Assembly (NCBI GenBank): GCA_964349515.1
Contig: CAYGHG010000094.1
Coordinates: 1 to 10,318 of the forward strand
DNA: 10,318 nt
Origin: CAYGHG01 sp964349515
GTDB lineage: Bacteria; Oederibacteriota; PGYV01; CAYGHG01
Direction: 5' to 3'
Shown: positions 1-5,736 of the stretch, one piece after another
Numbering within the stretch: position 1 is the first letter of the stretch
How the letters are laid out: every line of letters starts with the position of its first letter
Made by a program: the position numbers and the translations under genes
Notes under the pieces: model-generated
What the model was told of the DNA's origin: nothing
Database searches by the model: none
The model's input: only the letters and a program-made list of their open reading frames with translations

Positions 1-34
1 GTTTTAACTTCTGTCTTTCGTCTTGCCCCCTTAT

Positions 35-77
35 AAAAAAAACAGAGGCTGCTTTTTAGGCAGCCCCTGTTTTTTTT
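35..77 (-). terminator. Intrinsic terminator after pstS
   Basis: An 11-bp stem (42-52 pairing with 60-70, with one G-T wobble) encloses a 7-nt loop. It is flanked by eight A at 35-42 and eight T at 70-77. Read on the minus strand it is a GC-rich hairpin followed by a U8 tract, starting 6 nt after the pstS stop codon. Because A and T tracts lie on both sides, it could also stop transcription arriving on the plus strand from the left. It implies that pstS is the last gene of its transcript, or that expression drops sharply before any pst transport genes further left. Confidence 0.9.
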
Positions 78-82
78 ATATA

Positions 83-931
83 CTACTTTACCGGAACATA
101 TCCTACGTCAAGAACGATCTTCTGCCCGGCAGGGCTTAAGATAAAGTCAATAAAATCTTTGGCTTTACCCTGGGGCTCGCCGTTTGTGTACATAAAAAGA
201 GCCCTTGCAAGCTTATATGAACCGTTGTTAACGGTCTCATTTGAAGGGTTTACGCCTTCAACCGTAACTACCTTTAATTCAGGGGAAAGAAACGCAAGGC
301 CCACATAACCAATCGCGCCTTTTGTATTCTTAACAGTTTCCGCGACTTCCCTGTTTGACACTGTCATTATGGAGTCTGTCCTGAGCTTTGCACCCTTTAA
401 CACGAGCTCGGCAAATACTTCGTATGTGCCTGAAGAAGTATCCCTTGATACTACAACTATCGGCTCGTCAGAACCGCCAAGCTGGCTCCACTTTGTGATT
501 TTACCCGTATAGATGTCCTTCATCTGGCTTACTGTTATTTCCTTCATCGGGTTTGAAGGGTTAACTACAACAGCCATACCGTCGCGGGCAACCACGTTGC
601 CTACAGGGTTTACGCCTTTCTGTTTCGCGGTCATTATCTCTTTAGTCTTGATTGACCTTGACGAATTGCCGATGTCGCAGGAACCGTCGATGATACCTGC
701 CACTCCCACGCCTGAGCCTCCGCCTTTTATGGATATTTCAATGTCTTTGTTAATCTTCATGTAGTCTTCAGCTGCTTTCTGCGTTATGGGAAGAACTGTT
801 GTCGATCCCTGTACAGAGAGCACCTTGCTGTCTTTCTGCTGCCAAGGCCATTTCCAGGACGCAAATCCGGAAGAGGCAAGTACAAGCGCCGTAATCGCGG
901 TAAGAACCAGTACCTTTGAAAATCTTTTCAT
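83..931 (-). CDS. pstS: Phosphate ABC transporter, periplasmic phosphate-binding protein PstS
   Basis: This 282-residue protein binds inorganic phosphate in the periplasm and hands it to the PstCAB transporter. An N-terminal signal peptide (basic MKRFSK, hydrophobic core about 7-20, likely cleavage near SGFA-S at residue 24/25) shows export. Family motifs are the phosphate-loop QGSTTVLPI (41-49), GGGSGVG (70-76) with DIGNSSR (86-92), and SRDTSSGTYE (162-171), which supply ligand-contacting Ser, Thr, Asp and Arg residues in PstS proteins. Length and motif order fit the short PstS type. The start was chosen because ATG 931 follows an AAAAGGAG ribosome site at 938-945 and opens directly into the signal peptide; the frame is open further upstream only through repeats and N. 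No Pho-box-like array was found just upstream, so I infer read-through from the porin promoter. pstC, pstA and pstB are not in the window. Confidence 0.95.
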   Translation of the reverse strand: MKRFSKVLVLTAITALVLASSGFASWKWPWQQKDSKVLSVQGSTTVLPITQKAAEDYMKINKDIEISIKGGGSGVGVAGIIDGSCDIGNSSRSIKTKEIMTAKQKGVNPVGNVVARDGMAVVVNPSNPMKEITVSQMKDIYTGKITKWSQLGGSDEPIVVVSRDTSSGTYEVFAELVLKGAKLRTDSIMTVSNREVAETVKNTKGAIGYVGLAFLSPELKVVTVEGVNPSNETVNNGSYKLARALFMYTNGEPQGKAKDFIDFILSPAGQKIVLDVGYVPVK

Positions 932-1007
932 GTTTTTCTCCTTTTCGTTTTTTATTACTGCTGCACTTCTGTCAATCCCGTTCCAAATAATACCCGTCGC
1001 ACATCTC

Positions 1008-1268
1008 CGATCCCGCTCGCGATAATTCCATTNNNNNNNNNNNNNNNNNNNNNNNNNNNNNNNNNNNNNNNNNNNNNNNNNNNNNNNNNNNNNNNNNNNN
1101 NNNNNNNNNNNNNNNNNNNNNNNNNNNNNNNNAATGATCGCTCGGGGATAGTCATCCGTAGCGCTCAAAAGTACTTCGCGCACGGCTACGATCCCGCTCG
1201 CGATAATTCCATTAATGATCGCTCGGGGATAGTCATCCGTAGCGCTCAAAAGTACTTCGCGCACGGCT
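1008..1268. repeat. 81-bp tandem repeat between porin and pstS, broken by an assembly gap
   Basis: One full copy lies at 1189-1268, and another is split by the N run into 1008-1032 and 1133-1188. If the N are removed, the two halves join exactly into an 81-bp unit, so the gap probably hides a whole number of further copies. The repeat ends 2 nt from the porin stop triplet. Each unit holds a hairpin (CCGT, bulged A, GCGC, 13-nt loop, GCGC, ACGG; 1156-1185 and 1237-1266). A degraded third copy continues to about 975 and accounts for part of the 932-1007 stretch. No U-tract follows the hairpins, so they do not look like terminators. The unit is 27 codons long and open on the minus strand in the porin frame. 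I do not recognise it. Apart from the pstS ribosome site I see no gene or convincing promoter in 932-1270. Confidence 0.9.
1033..1132. other. Assembly gap of 100 N
   Basis: Exactly 100 N is the usual placeholder for a gap of unknown size. It lies inside the 81-bp tandem repeat, which is the likely reason assembly failed there. The true distance between porin and pstS, and the repeat copy number, are therefore unknown. Reading frames drawn across it are meaningless. Confidence 0.98.
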
Positions 1269-1270
1269 GA

Positions 1271-2314
1271 CTACCAGCTCCACTTGGTCTGGGCTATGAA
1301 CTTGTTCTTGTGATCGTTGTTCGGGTGGCCTGTCAGGAACTTAGGCTGCTCAAACTCATACGACAGCTGAAGGTCAACTTTTGAGCTGATCTTATAGGTA
1401 ATACCTGCCATTATGTAGTTGATCTCATTCCTTGCAATTCCTGTATCCGGGTTGTGTGCGTCATACCTCAGGCTGAGAGTAAGCGGATCCATTACTTTTG
1501 CTCCGAGATAAACACTGACGCCTTCCATTACGCCCGATCTTGTAGCTGTCGCGTTCTTTACTTCTTTCTTTACATTATACTCAACAGAAGCCTCTAACGG
1601 CCCTGTCGCATATGTAAGAACCACACCTGTTGCCGAGTAATCCTTCGTAGCCGCATTGATTGCATTTGTGATTGTCTTCAGGTAAGAACCCCTGATAGAC
1701 AGCCCCGGAAGAGGTACTATTGTGCTGCTGACAAGATACATTTTTTCAGCATTGTCTTCCAGCTTTTTGTATCCGGCTCCGTTATAAATCGCAATTTCAT
1801 AGTCTCCAAAGCCTTCAGGTAAAAGCCCTACCAAAGCAATGCCCTGCTCTGCGCTGGATGGAACTATTTTCTGCCTGTCGCCGTACGCCGCTGATGTGGT
1901 GATGGGGTATGACCATTTGTCAACAGAACCGAAGTAAAAGTTCTGAAGCCCTACTCTGAGCGTGGCTTCCGGTATGGGCAGCGGGAAATCGACATAGCCG
2001 TATTTTACCCATATAGCCCAGTCAATCGCGCCTGCAGCCGCCGTTGTAGCCACCTTCTGGCCGTACTGGTCGTTGTTAATGTCAAGCGTAAGTCTCCCTT
2101 TGATTCCGCTTTCTGAGTCATCCACATTTGTCCTGAGGTACGTCCTTGGAATGTAAAAAGAGTTCTTGTCCGAGGTGGAGTCCTGAGTCGCCCCTACCTG
2201 CACCACTTCATACCTTACCCACTGATAACCGTGAAACTTAACCTTGACTTCGGCAAAAGCCGCAGCCGTTAAAGCCATTACAAAAACAACCGCCAATAAT
2301 ACTGACTTTTTCAT
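1271..2314 (-). CDS. Outer-membrane beta-barrel porin, probably for phosphate uptake
   Basis: The 347-residue protein has a classic signal peptide (MKKSVLLAVV start, hydrophobic core, cleavage after AFA at residue 21). A long stretch of alternating polar and hydrophobic beta segments rich in Tyr, Gly and Asp follows, and the chain ends in KWSW, fitting the terminal aromatic signal of outer-membrane barrels. It is a little shorter than typical OprO/OprP-type porins, but the order of segments (VKFHGYQWVRYEV near the start, then a long barrel) is of that general kind. Start ATG 2314 was preferred over an in-frame ATG 36 nt upstream because AAAGGAGG (2321-2328) lies 6 nt before it and the signal peptide begins there. 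A four-half-site Pho-box-like array upstream (2458-2496), phoBR nearby and pstS downstream support a role in phosphate-starvation uptake. Phosphate selectivity is inferred from context, not from identified pore residues. Confidence 0.85.
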   Translation of the reverse strand: MKKSVLLAVVFVMALTAAAFAEVKVKFHGYQWVRYEVVQVGATQDSTSDKNSFYIPRTYLRTNVDDSESGIKGRLTLDINNDQYGQKVATTAAAGAIDWAIWVKYGYVDFPLPIPEATLRVGLQNFYFGSVDKWSYPITTSAAYGDRQKIVPSSAEQGIALVGLLPEGFGDYEIAIYNGAGYKKLEDNAEKMYLVSSTIVPLPGLSIRGSYLKTITNAINAATKDYSATGVVLTYATGPLEASVEYNVKKEVKNATATRSGVMEGVSVYLGAKVMDPLTLSLRYDAHNPDTGIARNEINYIMAGITYKISSKVDLQLSYEFEQPKFLTGHPNNDHKNKFIAQTKWSW

Positions 2315-2347
2315 CCTGTTCCTCCTTTGATTTTGTATTTCTGTTTC

Positions 2348-2375
2348 CAAAGAACGTTAAGAGCGATATTCTTTG
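2348..2375 (-). other. Hairpin in the porin mRNA leader
   Basis: A perfect 7-bp inverted repeat (CAAAGAA at 2348-2354, TTCTTTG at 2369-2375) with a 14-nt loop lies in the roughly 120-nt leader between the predicted porin promoter and its start codon. No U-tract follows, so it is not a terminator. It may stabilise the mRNA or modulate translation, or it may be chance. Confidence 0.3.
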
Positions 2376-2442
2376 ATTCTGTTGTCCCCGCGCTCACCTC
2401 CGTGCATCTGATATTTTTCACTCTCTTTTGTTTTCTGATGGA

Positions 2443-2496
2443 ATATTACTTTGCCGCGATTAAACCGCAGTTAAACACAGGTTAATTTGCGGTTAA
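2443..2496 (-). promoter_or_regulatory. Pho-box-like array and promoter of the porin (-pstS) unit
   Basis: Read on the minus strand there are four direct half-sites: TTAACC (2496-2491), TTAACC (2485-2480), TTAACT (2474-2469) and TTAATC (2463-2458). They are spaced exactly 11 bp apart start to start. Nine nt further comes TAATAT (2448-2443), a good -10 hexamer, with no good -35, as expected of activator-dependent promoters. PhoB of E. coli binds 11-bp direct repeats, and PhoP of Bacillus subtilis binds TTAACA-like repeats with about 5-bp spacing; this array resembles both in layout. The array overlaps the end of the HTH gene, whose stop codon TAA lies in the third half-site. Confidence 0.8.
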
Positions 2497-2707
2497 TTTT
2501 CAGGCGCCTTATTGCCTTGCTTTTCAGCTGTTTTAAGCGCTCGGGCGTATAACCCAGCCTTTTCGCCGCGTCCTTTACGGTTAAGCCCTCCACCAGGCAG
2601 AGCTTAAGAACCTCCCTTTCAGCATCGGGAAAATCCTGCGGTATTCCTTCCGTGTAAAAGAACCTGCCGTTGTTTCTGAAATATATCCCGCTTTTTATGT
2701 CTTCCAT
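2471..2707 (-). CDS. Small sigma-70 region-4-like helix-turn-helix protein
   Basis: This 78-residue protein consists mostly of one DNA-binding domain. Residues about 29-70 (from DAEREVLKLC to SKAIRRLK) align well with sigma-70 region 4: the helix before the turn is LTVKDAAKRLGY (42-53), and the recognition helix is TPERLKQLKSKAIRRLK, equivalent to the RERVRQIEAKAL type of sigma factors. There is no region 2, so it cannot be a complete sigma factor. The N-terminal 28 residues (aromatic and Gly-rich) match nothing I know. AAGGGA at 2712-2717 lies 4 nt before ATG 2707. It sits between phoR and the porin behind its own Pho-box-like promoter, and its last codons form part of the porin's Pho-box array. 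A regulator acting within the phosphate response is inferred; its targets are unknown. A LuxR-type HTH is a less good alternative. Confidence 0.75.
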   Translation of the reverse strand: MEDIKSGIYFRNNGRFFYTEGIPQDFPDAEREVLKLCLVEGLTVKDAAKRLGYTPERLKQLKSKAIRRLKINRKLTCV

Positions 2708-2737
2708 GATGTCCCTTCATTTTTTTATCCCGAATAA

Positions 2738-2791
2738 AGGATAGACAAAGGGCGTTAAGATGTTAAAAAGGTTGTTTTAATTTTTGATTAA
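2738..2791 (-). promoter_or_regulatory. Pho-box-like array and promoter of the small HTH gene
   Basis: On the minus strand TTAATC (2791-2786), TTAAAA (2780-2775) and TTAACG (2758-2753) lie on an 11-bp register (steps of 11 and 22). The missing register position at 2769-2764 is degenerate, and an extra TTAACA (2766-2761) lies 3 bp out of register. Nine nt after the last half-site is TATCCT (2743-2738), a -10-like hexamer. The start codon then follows after a short leader with an AAGGGA ribosome site. The 9-nt spacing equals that of the porin and phoB promoters. Confidence 0.6.
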
Positions 2792-2792
2792 G

Positions 2793-2817
2793 AAAAAGCC
2801 GTTGTCAGGCTGTTTTT
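2793..2817 (-). terminator. Weak candidate terminator at the phoR stop codon
   Basis: On the minus strand AGCC and GGCT can pair around a 7-nt loop, extended by A-T pairs past one unpaired C, and are followed by TTTTTCTT. The GC part of the stem is only 4 bp and it includes the phoR stop codon, so termination is probably partial at best. Confidence 0.3.
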
Positions 2818-4550
2818 ATAGGGAGTTTTACCGTAAATTTTGTGCCCCTGCCGGGCTCGCTTTCAACTTCTATAGTGCCTCCGTGCATGATGACTATGTG
2901 TTTTACTATTGAAAGCCCCAGCCCTGTGCCCCCGAGTTTTCTGGAGCGGGATTTATCGACCACGTAAAAACGTTCAAATATCCTTGAAAGATGTTCCTTT
3001 GGTATGCCGCTGCCTGTGTCCGACACCTCAATGACTGCAAAATCCCCGGACAAAGAGAGCAGCACATCCACACTGCCTTTATCACTGTATTTTACGGCAT
3101 TATCAATAAGGTTAATCAGCATTTGCTCCAGTTTAAAAGCATCTGCATGCATCCCGGGAATCTCCGAAGAAACTGAAAAAGAGAGCGCAATTTTACTTTT
3201 CCTGGCCGCAGGCTCTATTATCCTGACAACCCCCTCACAAAGGCCTTTGAGGTCAACCGGGGAAAACTCCCCCTTATCCTCACGGTTTTCAAGTTTTGAA
3301 ATTACAAGCAGGTCCGCCACTATGTTCATCAGCCTCTCGCTGTTTCTTATTATTATATTCAGATACTTTTTGTCCTCTTCTGACTCTGACTCCGACTCCA
3401 GTGTTTCTGCAAAACCCTTGATAGCCGTCAGCGGCGTCCTGAGTTCGTGCGAAACATTTGCCACAAAGTCTCTCTTTATTTTTTCAAACTCGTCCATCTC
3501 GGTCACATCATACAAAATGACTATTATTTCATTGGTGCCTTCCAGATATGTGGCCGAGCACAGGTAATGCCTTGAATTTATTTCAAGCTTTGTTACGTGA
3601 TTTGACCTTACCCTTAGGGCATTTTCGATGACACCGTTGAATTCCCGGCCTGCCATACACTCCCAGTAACTTTTTGCTTCAGGCCTTTCAAACCCCATTA
3701 TCTGCGCGGCGCTCCTGTTTGCGATTGTAATCTTTCCTTCACTGTCAATGACAAGCAGCCCTTCCTTAACCGAGGAGATTATCGTATTAAGCCTTTCTTT
3801 TTGTCCGGACAGGGCGGCAACCATCCCCTCAAGTTCTTTGGCCATTTTGTTAAATGCGACCGCAAGCCCGTACAGTTCGTCTTTGCCCTCGTAATCCACC
3901 CTAATACCGAAATCCCCCGAGGCAAGCGCGGCAGAAGCTTCACTGATTTTTTTTATCGGCACCGATATCCTGCGCGACAGAATATATGATATGGCGAGCG
4001 CGAGCAGCAGGACCGCCGCGGTTGCCTGTACGATTTTATTTTTCAGCCCGTCAAGAAAACTGTTTATGTCAGAGGCATACATGCTTGCCCTGATTATCCA
4101 GGAAACTTTTCCCCCGGAATCAAAGGATGCCAAAGCATAATAAAACATCTCCTCCCCTGTAGTGTCACTGAATCTTTTTGAAGTGTATTTCTTTTCAGCG
4201 CCGGAAATCACAGCCTCTATTTCAGGCCTGGCTGCATGATTATCCATTTGGGAAATGTCTTTATCGGAATCCGCTATAACCCTGCCGTCAGGTAATACGG
4301 CAGTAATCCTGACGTTGTTGTGCACACCGGTTTTTTTGAGGTATATATCAGCTTCTTTGTATTGCTTGGATGCTACATACTCCGACAGTACCGGCTCCGC
4401 AGTTCCGGCCACGGCTTCCAGTTTGTTGAGCAGCATGCCTGCATAAAACTCCCTGATGAGCCCGAAGGTTAAAAAAGATATCGCAAGCGCCAGAAGCGCC
4501 GCGGCTATAAAGTACCCGGAAAAAATCCTGAAAAAAATTGTGTTTCTCAT
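2805..4550 (-). CDS. phoR: Phosphate-regulon sensor histidine kinase PhoR
   Basis: The 581-residue membrane histidine kinase presumably phosphorylates PhoB. Domains in order: transmembrane helix 1 (about 8-30); periplasmic sensor region (about 31-170); transmembrane helix 2 (about 173-191); HAMP linker (about 191-245, with VPIKKISEASAALASGDF); PAS domain (about 252-350); HisKA with H-box FVANVSHELRTPLTAIKGF (362-380) and phospho-acceptor His368; HATPase with N-box NLIDNAVKYS (480-489), G1 DTGSGI (511-516) and G2 GGTGLGLS (540-547). The PAS plus FVANVSHELRTPLT combination is typical of PhoR/PhoP-sensor kinases. The large periplasmic loop differs from the short one of E. coli PhoR and resembles Bacillus-type PhoR. 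ATG 4550 overlaps the phoB stop codon by 4 nt (ATGA), giving translational coupling. Assignment as PhoR rests on domains plus the pstS, porin and Pho-box context. Confidence 0.9.
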   Translation of the reverse strand: MRNTIFFRIFSGYFIAAALLALAISFLTFGLIREFYAGMLLNKLEAVAGTAEPVLSEYVASKQYKEADIYLKKTGVHNNVRITAVLPDGRVIADSDKDISQMDNHAARPEIEAVISGAEKKYTSKRFSDTTGEEMFYYALASFDSGGKVSWIIRASMYASDINSFLDGLKNKIVQATAAVLLLALAISYILSRRISVPIKKISEASAALASGDFGIRVDYEGKDELYGLAVAFNKMAKELEGMVAALSGQKERLNTIISSVKEGLLVIDSEGKITIANRSAAQIMGFERPEAKSYWECMAGREFNGVIENALRVRSNHVTKLEINSRHYLCSATYLEGTNEIIVILYDVTEMDEFEKIKRDFVANVSHELRTPLTAIKGFAETLESESESEEDKKYLNIIIRNSERLMNIVADLLVISKLENREDKGEFSPVDLKGLCEGVVRIIEPAARKSKIALSFSVSSEIPGMHADAFKLEQMLINLIDNAVKYSDKGSVDVLLSLSGDFAVIEVSDTGSGIPKEHLSRIFERFYVVDKSRSRKLGGTGLGLSIVKHIVIMHGGTIEVESEPGRGTKFTVKLPIKTA

Positions 4551-5224
4551 TCTTCTATTTTGTACCCCGCTCCCCTTACATTAATAATCATTTTTCCCGC
4601 GCTTCCCAGTTTTTCCCTTAAGTGCTTCACATGCACGTCTATGGTCCTGTCCACTACTGTTTTTTCATTGCCCCACAGGCTGTCAAGTATCTGTTCTCTT
4701 GAAAATACCCATCCCCGTTTTGAAGAAAGTATTTTAAGAATTTTAAACTCGGTTGACGTAAGTTTTGCCTGCTTTCCCTTTACCGTTACCTCGTGCCTGT
4801 TTGAATCTATTATAATATCTCCGAGCGAGGAGACCTTTTCCTCTTCCTGCGGTTTCTTTCTTCTTAGCACCGCTTTTACCCTGGCTGTGAGCTCCCTCGG
4901 CGAAAAGGGCTTTGTGACGTAGTCATCAGCCCCCATCTCAAGCCCGAGCACCCGGTCAGCCTCCTCCGCCTTTGCCGTCAGCATTATGACCGGCAGGTCC
5001 CTGTAGCGCTCGTCAGCCCGCAAACTCCTGCACACCTCTATGCCGTCAAGCCCCGGCATCATCAGGTCAAGAATAACGGCGTCAGGAAGTGATTTTGAAA
5101 GCGACCTCAAAAACGCTTTCCCGTCAGGGTACTCTTTAGATTTGTAGCCGGCTTTTTTAAGGTTAACCGAAACGAGCTCCCGTATATCTTCTTCGTCATC
5201 CACTACCGCGATTATTTTTTCCAT
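4547..5224 (-). CDS. phoB: Phosphate-regulon response regulator PhoB (OmpR family)
   Basis: This 225-residue OmpR-type regulator has a receiver domain (1-122) with acidic pair D9/D10, phospho-acceptor D53 in ILDLMMPG, T83 and K105 (TKPF). A winged-helix DNA-binding domain follows (about 133-224), with LTSTEFKILKIL (155-166) and the recognition helix in DRTIDVHVKHLREKLG (192-207). On phosphorylation it should bind direct-repeat Pho boxes and activate phosphate-starvation genes. Start ATG 5224 has GGAGG (5230-5234) 5 nt upstream. It is the first gene of the phoB-phoR operon, and a Pho-box-like promoter lies just upstream, so positive autoregulation is likely. It could be named PhoP by Gram-positive convention; other OmpR-type regulators are less likely given the neighbours. 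Confidence 0.92.
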   Translation of the reverse strand: MEKIIAVVDDEEDIRELVSVNLKKAGYKSKEYPDGKAFLRSLSKSLPDAVILDLMMPGLDGIEVCRSLRADERYRDLPVIMLTAKAEEADRVLGLEMGADDYVTKPFSPRELTARVKAVLRRKKPQEEEKVSSLGDIIIDSNRHEVTVKGKQAKLTSTEFKILKILSSKRGWVFSREQILDSLWGNEKTVVDRTIDVHVKHLREKLGSAGKMIINVRGAGYKIEE

Positions 5225-5250
5225 TTCATCCTCCGGGTTTGTTTTACCCC

Positions 5251-5305
5251 ATAATATGAATTTTATGTTAATTCCGCCCTCTAAAACGCGTTAATTTTGT
5301 GTTAA
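5251..5305 (-). promoter_or_regulatory. Pho-box-like array and promoter of phoBR
   Basis: On the minus strand TTAACA (5305-5300) and TTAACG (5294-5289) are 11 bp apart, and TTAACA (5271-5266) lies 23 bp further on. The register position between them (AGAGGG) is degenerate. Nine nt after the last half-site is TATTAT (5256-5251), a good -10 hexamer, followed by a leader of roughly 20 nt with GGAGG and the phoB start. The array starts 3 nt after the stop codon of the upstream gene. No terminator is visible in the 83-nt gap between the two genes, so read-through from the upstream operon is also possible. Confidence 0.7.
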
Positions 5306-5307
5306 TT

Positions 5308-5736
5308 CTAACCCTTTCGCCTGATTTCAATGTTCCAGGATTCCAAAATATCAGAATCATTCATCATACTTCCCTTTATTCTCACCCTGCCCGCGCCTGC
5401 TTCAATGATATTTTCCATAAAAGAAACATTATTATCAGCGCCTTCGTAAGTCAATATAACCGAGCCTGTCATTATAACTGCCGCGCCGGCAAAAATCCCA
5501 AACCCTGAAGCTTCAACCGTTATAGGGGCTGACATAGAGAGCGGTCCCAACCCCTTAATTACATAGAGCCTTTTCTTCATTGCGCCGCCTGGAGTTTTAA
5601 TCGAAAAATCTATCTTTATGGAATTTTCCGAAACAGCCGCTACAGCAGAAGCGGTACATTTTATCTCAGTACCGCCGGAGTCAAGAGTTCCCGAACCCTC
5701 CCAAACACCCGACTGTTTAAAAAACTCATTTTCCAT
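5308..5736 (-). CDS. Small beta-rich protein of unknown function
   Basis: I do not recognise this 142-residue protein. It has no signal peptide or membrane helix and is therefore probably cytoplasmic. It is rich in short alternating segments typical of beta strands, begins with a WEGSGTLDSGG segment (12-22) and has a second Trp at 134 near the end. The GVW-x-G start and strand pattern vaguely recall lipocalin or fatty-acid-binding-type small barrels, but this is only a resemblance. A Gly/Ala-rich segment (78-92) contains GFGIFAGAAVIMTG, which could be a buried strand pair. Its ATG overlaps the stop codon of the OB-fold gene by one base (TAATG), so it is translationally coupled and the last gene of the six-gene block. 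Confidence 0.75.
   Translation of the reverse strand: MENEFFKQSGVWEGSGTLDSGGTEIKCTASAVAAVSENSIKIDFSIKTPGGAMKKRLYVIKGLGPLSMSAPITVEASGFGIFAGAAVIMTGSVILTYEGADNNVSFMENIIEAGAGRVRIKGSMMNDSDILESWNIEIRRKG

Noticed and set aside
1..7. TTAAAAC on the minus strand at the left edge as a possible Pho half-site of a gene further left
   Set aside because: One incomplete half-site at the window edge cannot be judged.
970..975. A perfect -35 hexamer TTGACA on the minus strand upstream of pstS
   Set aside because: At 17-nt spacing there is no -10 (AAAAAC), the nearest AT-rich hexamer TAATAA is only 12 nt away, and transcription would begin at the ribosome site.
83..1264. A single long reading frame running from the repeat through the N run into pstS
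   Set aside because: It exists only because N do not contain stops and the repeat is a multiple of three. pstS has a good ribosome site and signal peptide at 931.
1008..1268. CRISPR array
   Set aside because: The units are directly adjacent with no unique spacers, and no cas gene is present.
2355..2360. A further TTAACG half-site in the porin leader
   Set aside because: It is a single site in a hairpin loop, about 100 bp from the array, with no partner at 11 bp.
2394..2417. GGAGGT-type sequence and a 16-codon frame (MHGGERGDNR...) in the porin leader
   Set aside because: The frame has no ribosome site ahead of its ATG and the GGAGGT is not followed by a suitably spaced start.
3004..3567. 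Plus-strand open frame of 187 codons inside phoR
   Set aside because: It is antisense to a complete kinase with all motifs, shows no recognisable domain and no ribosome site; it is a shadow frame.
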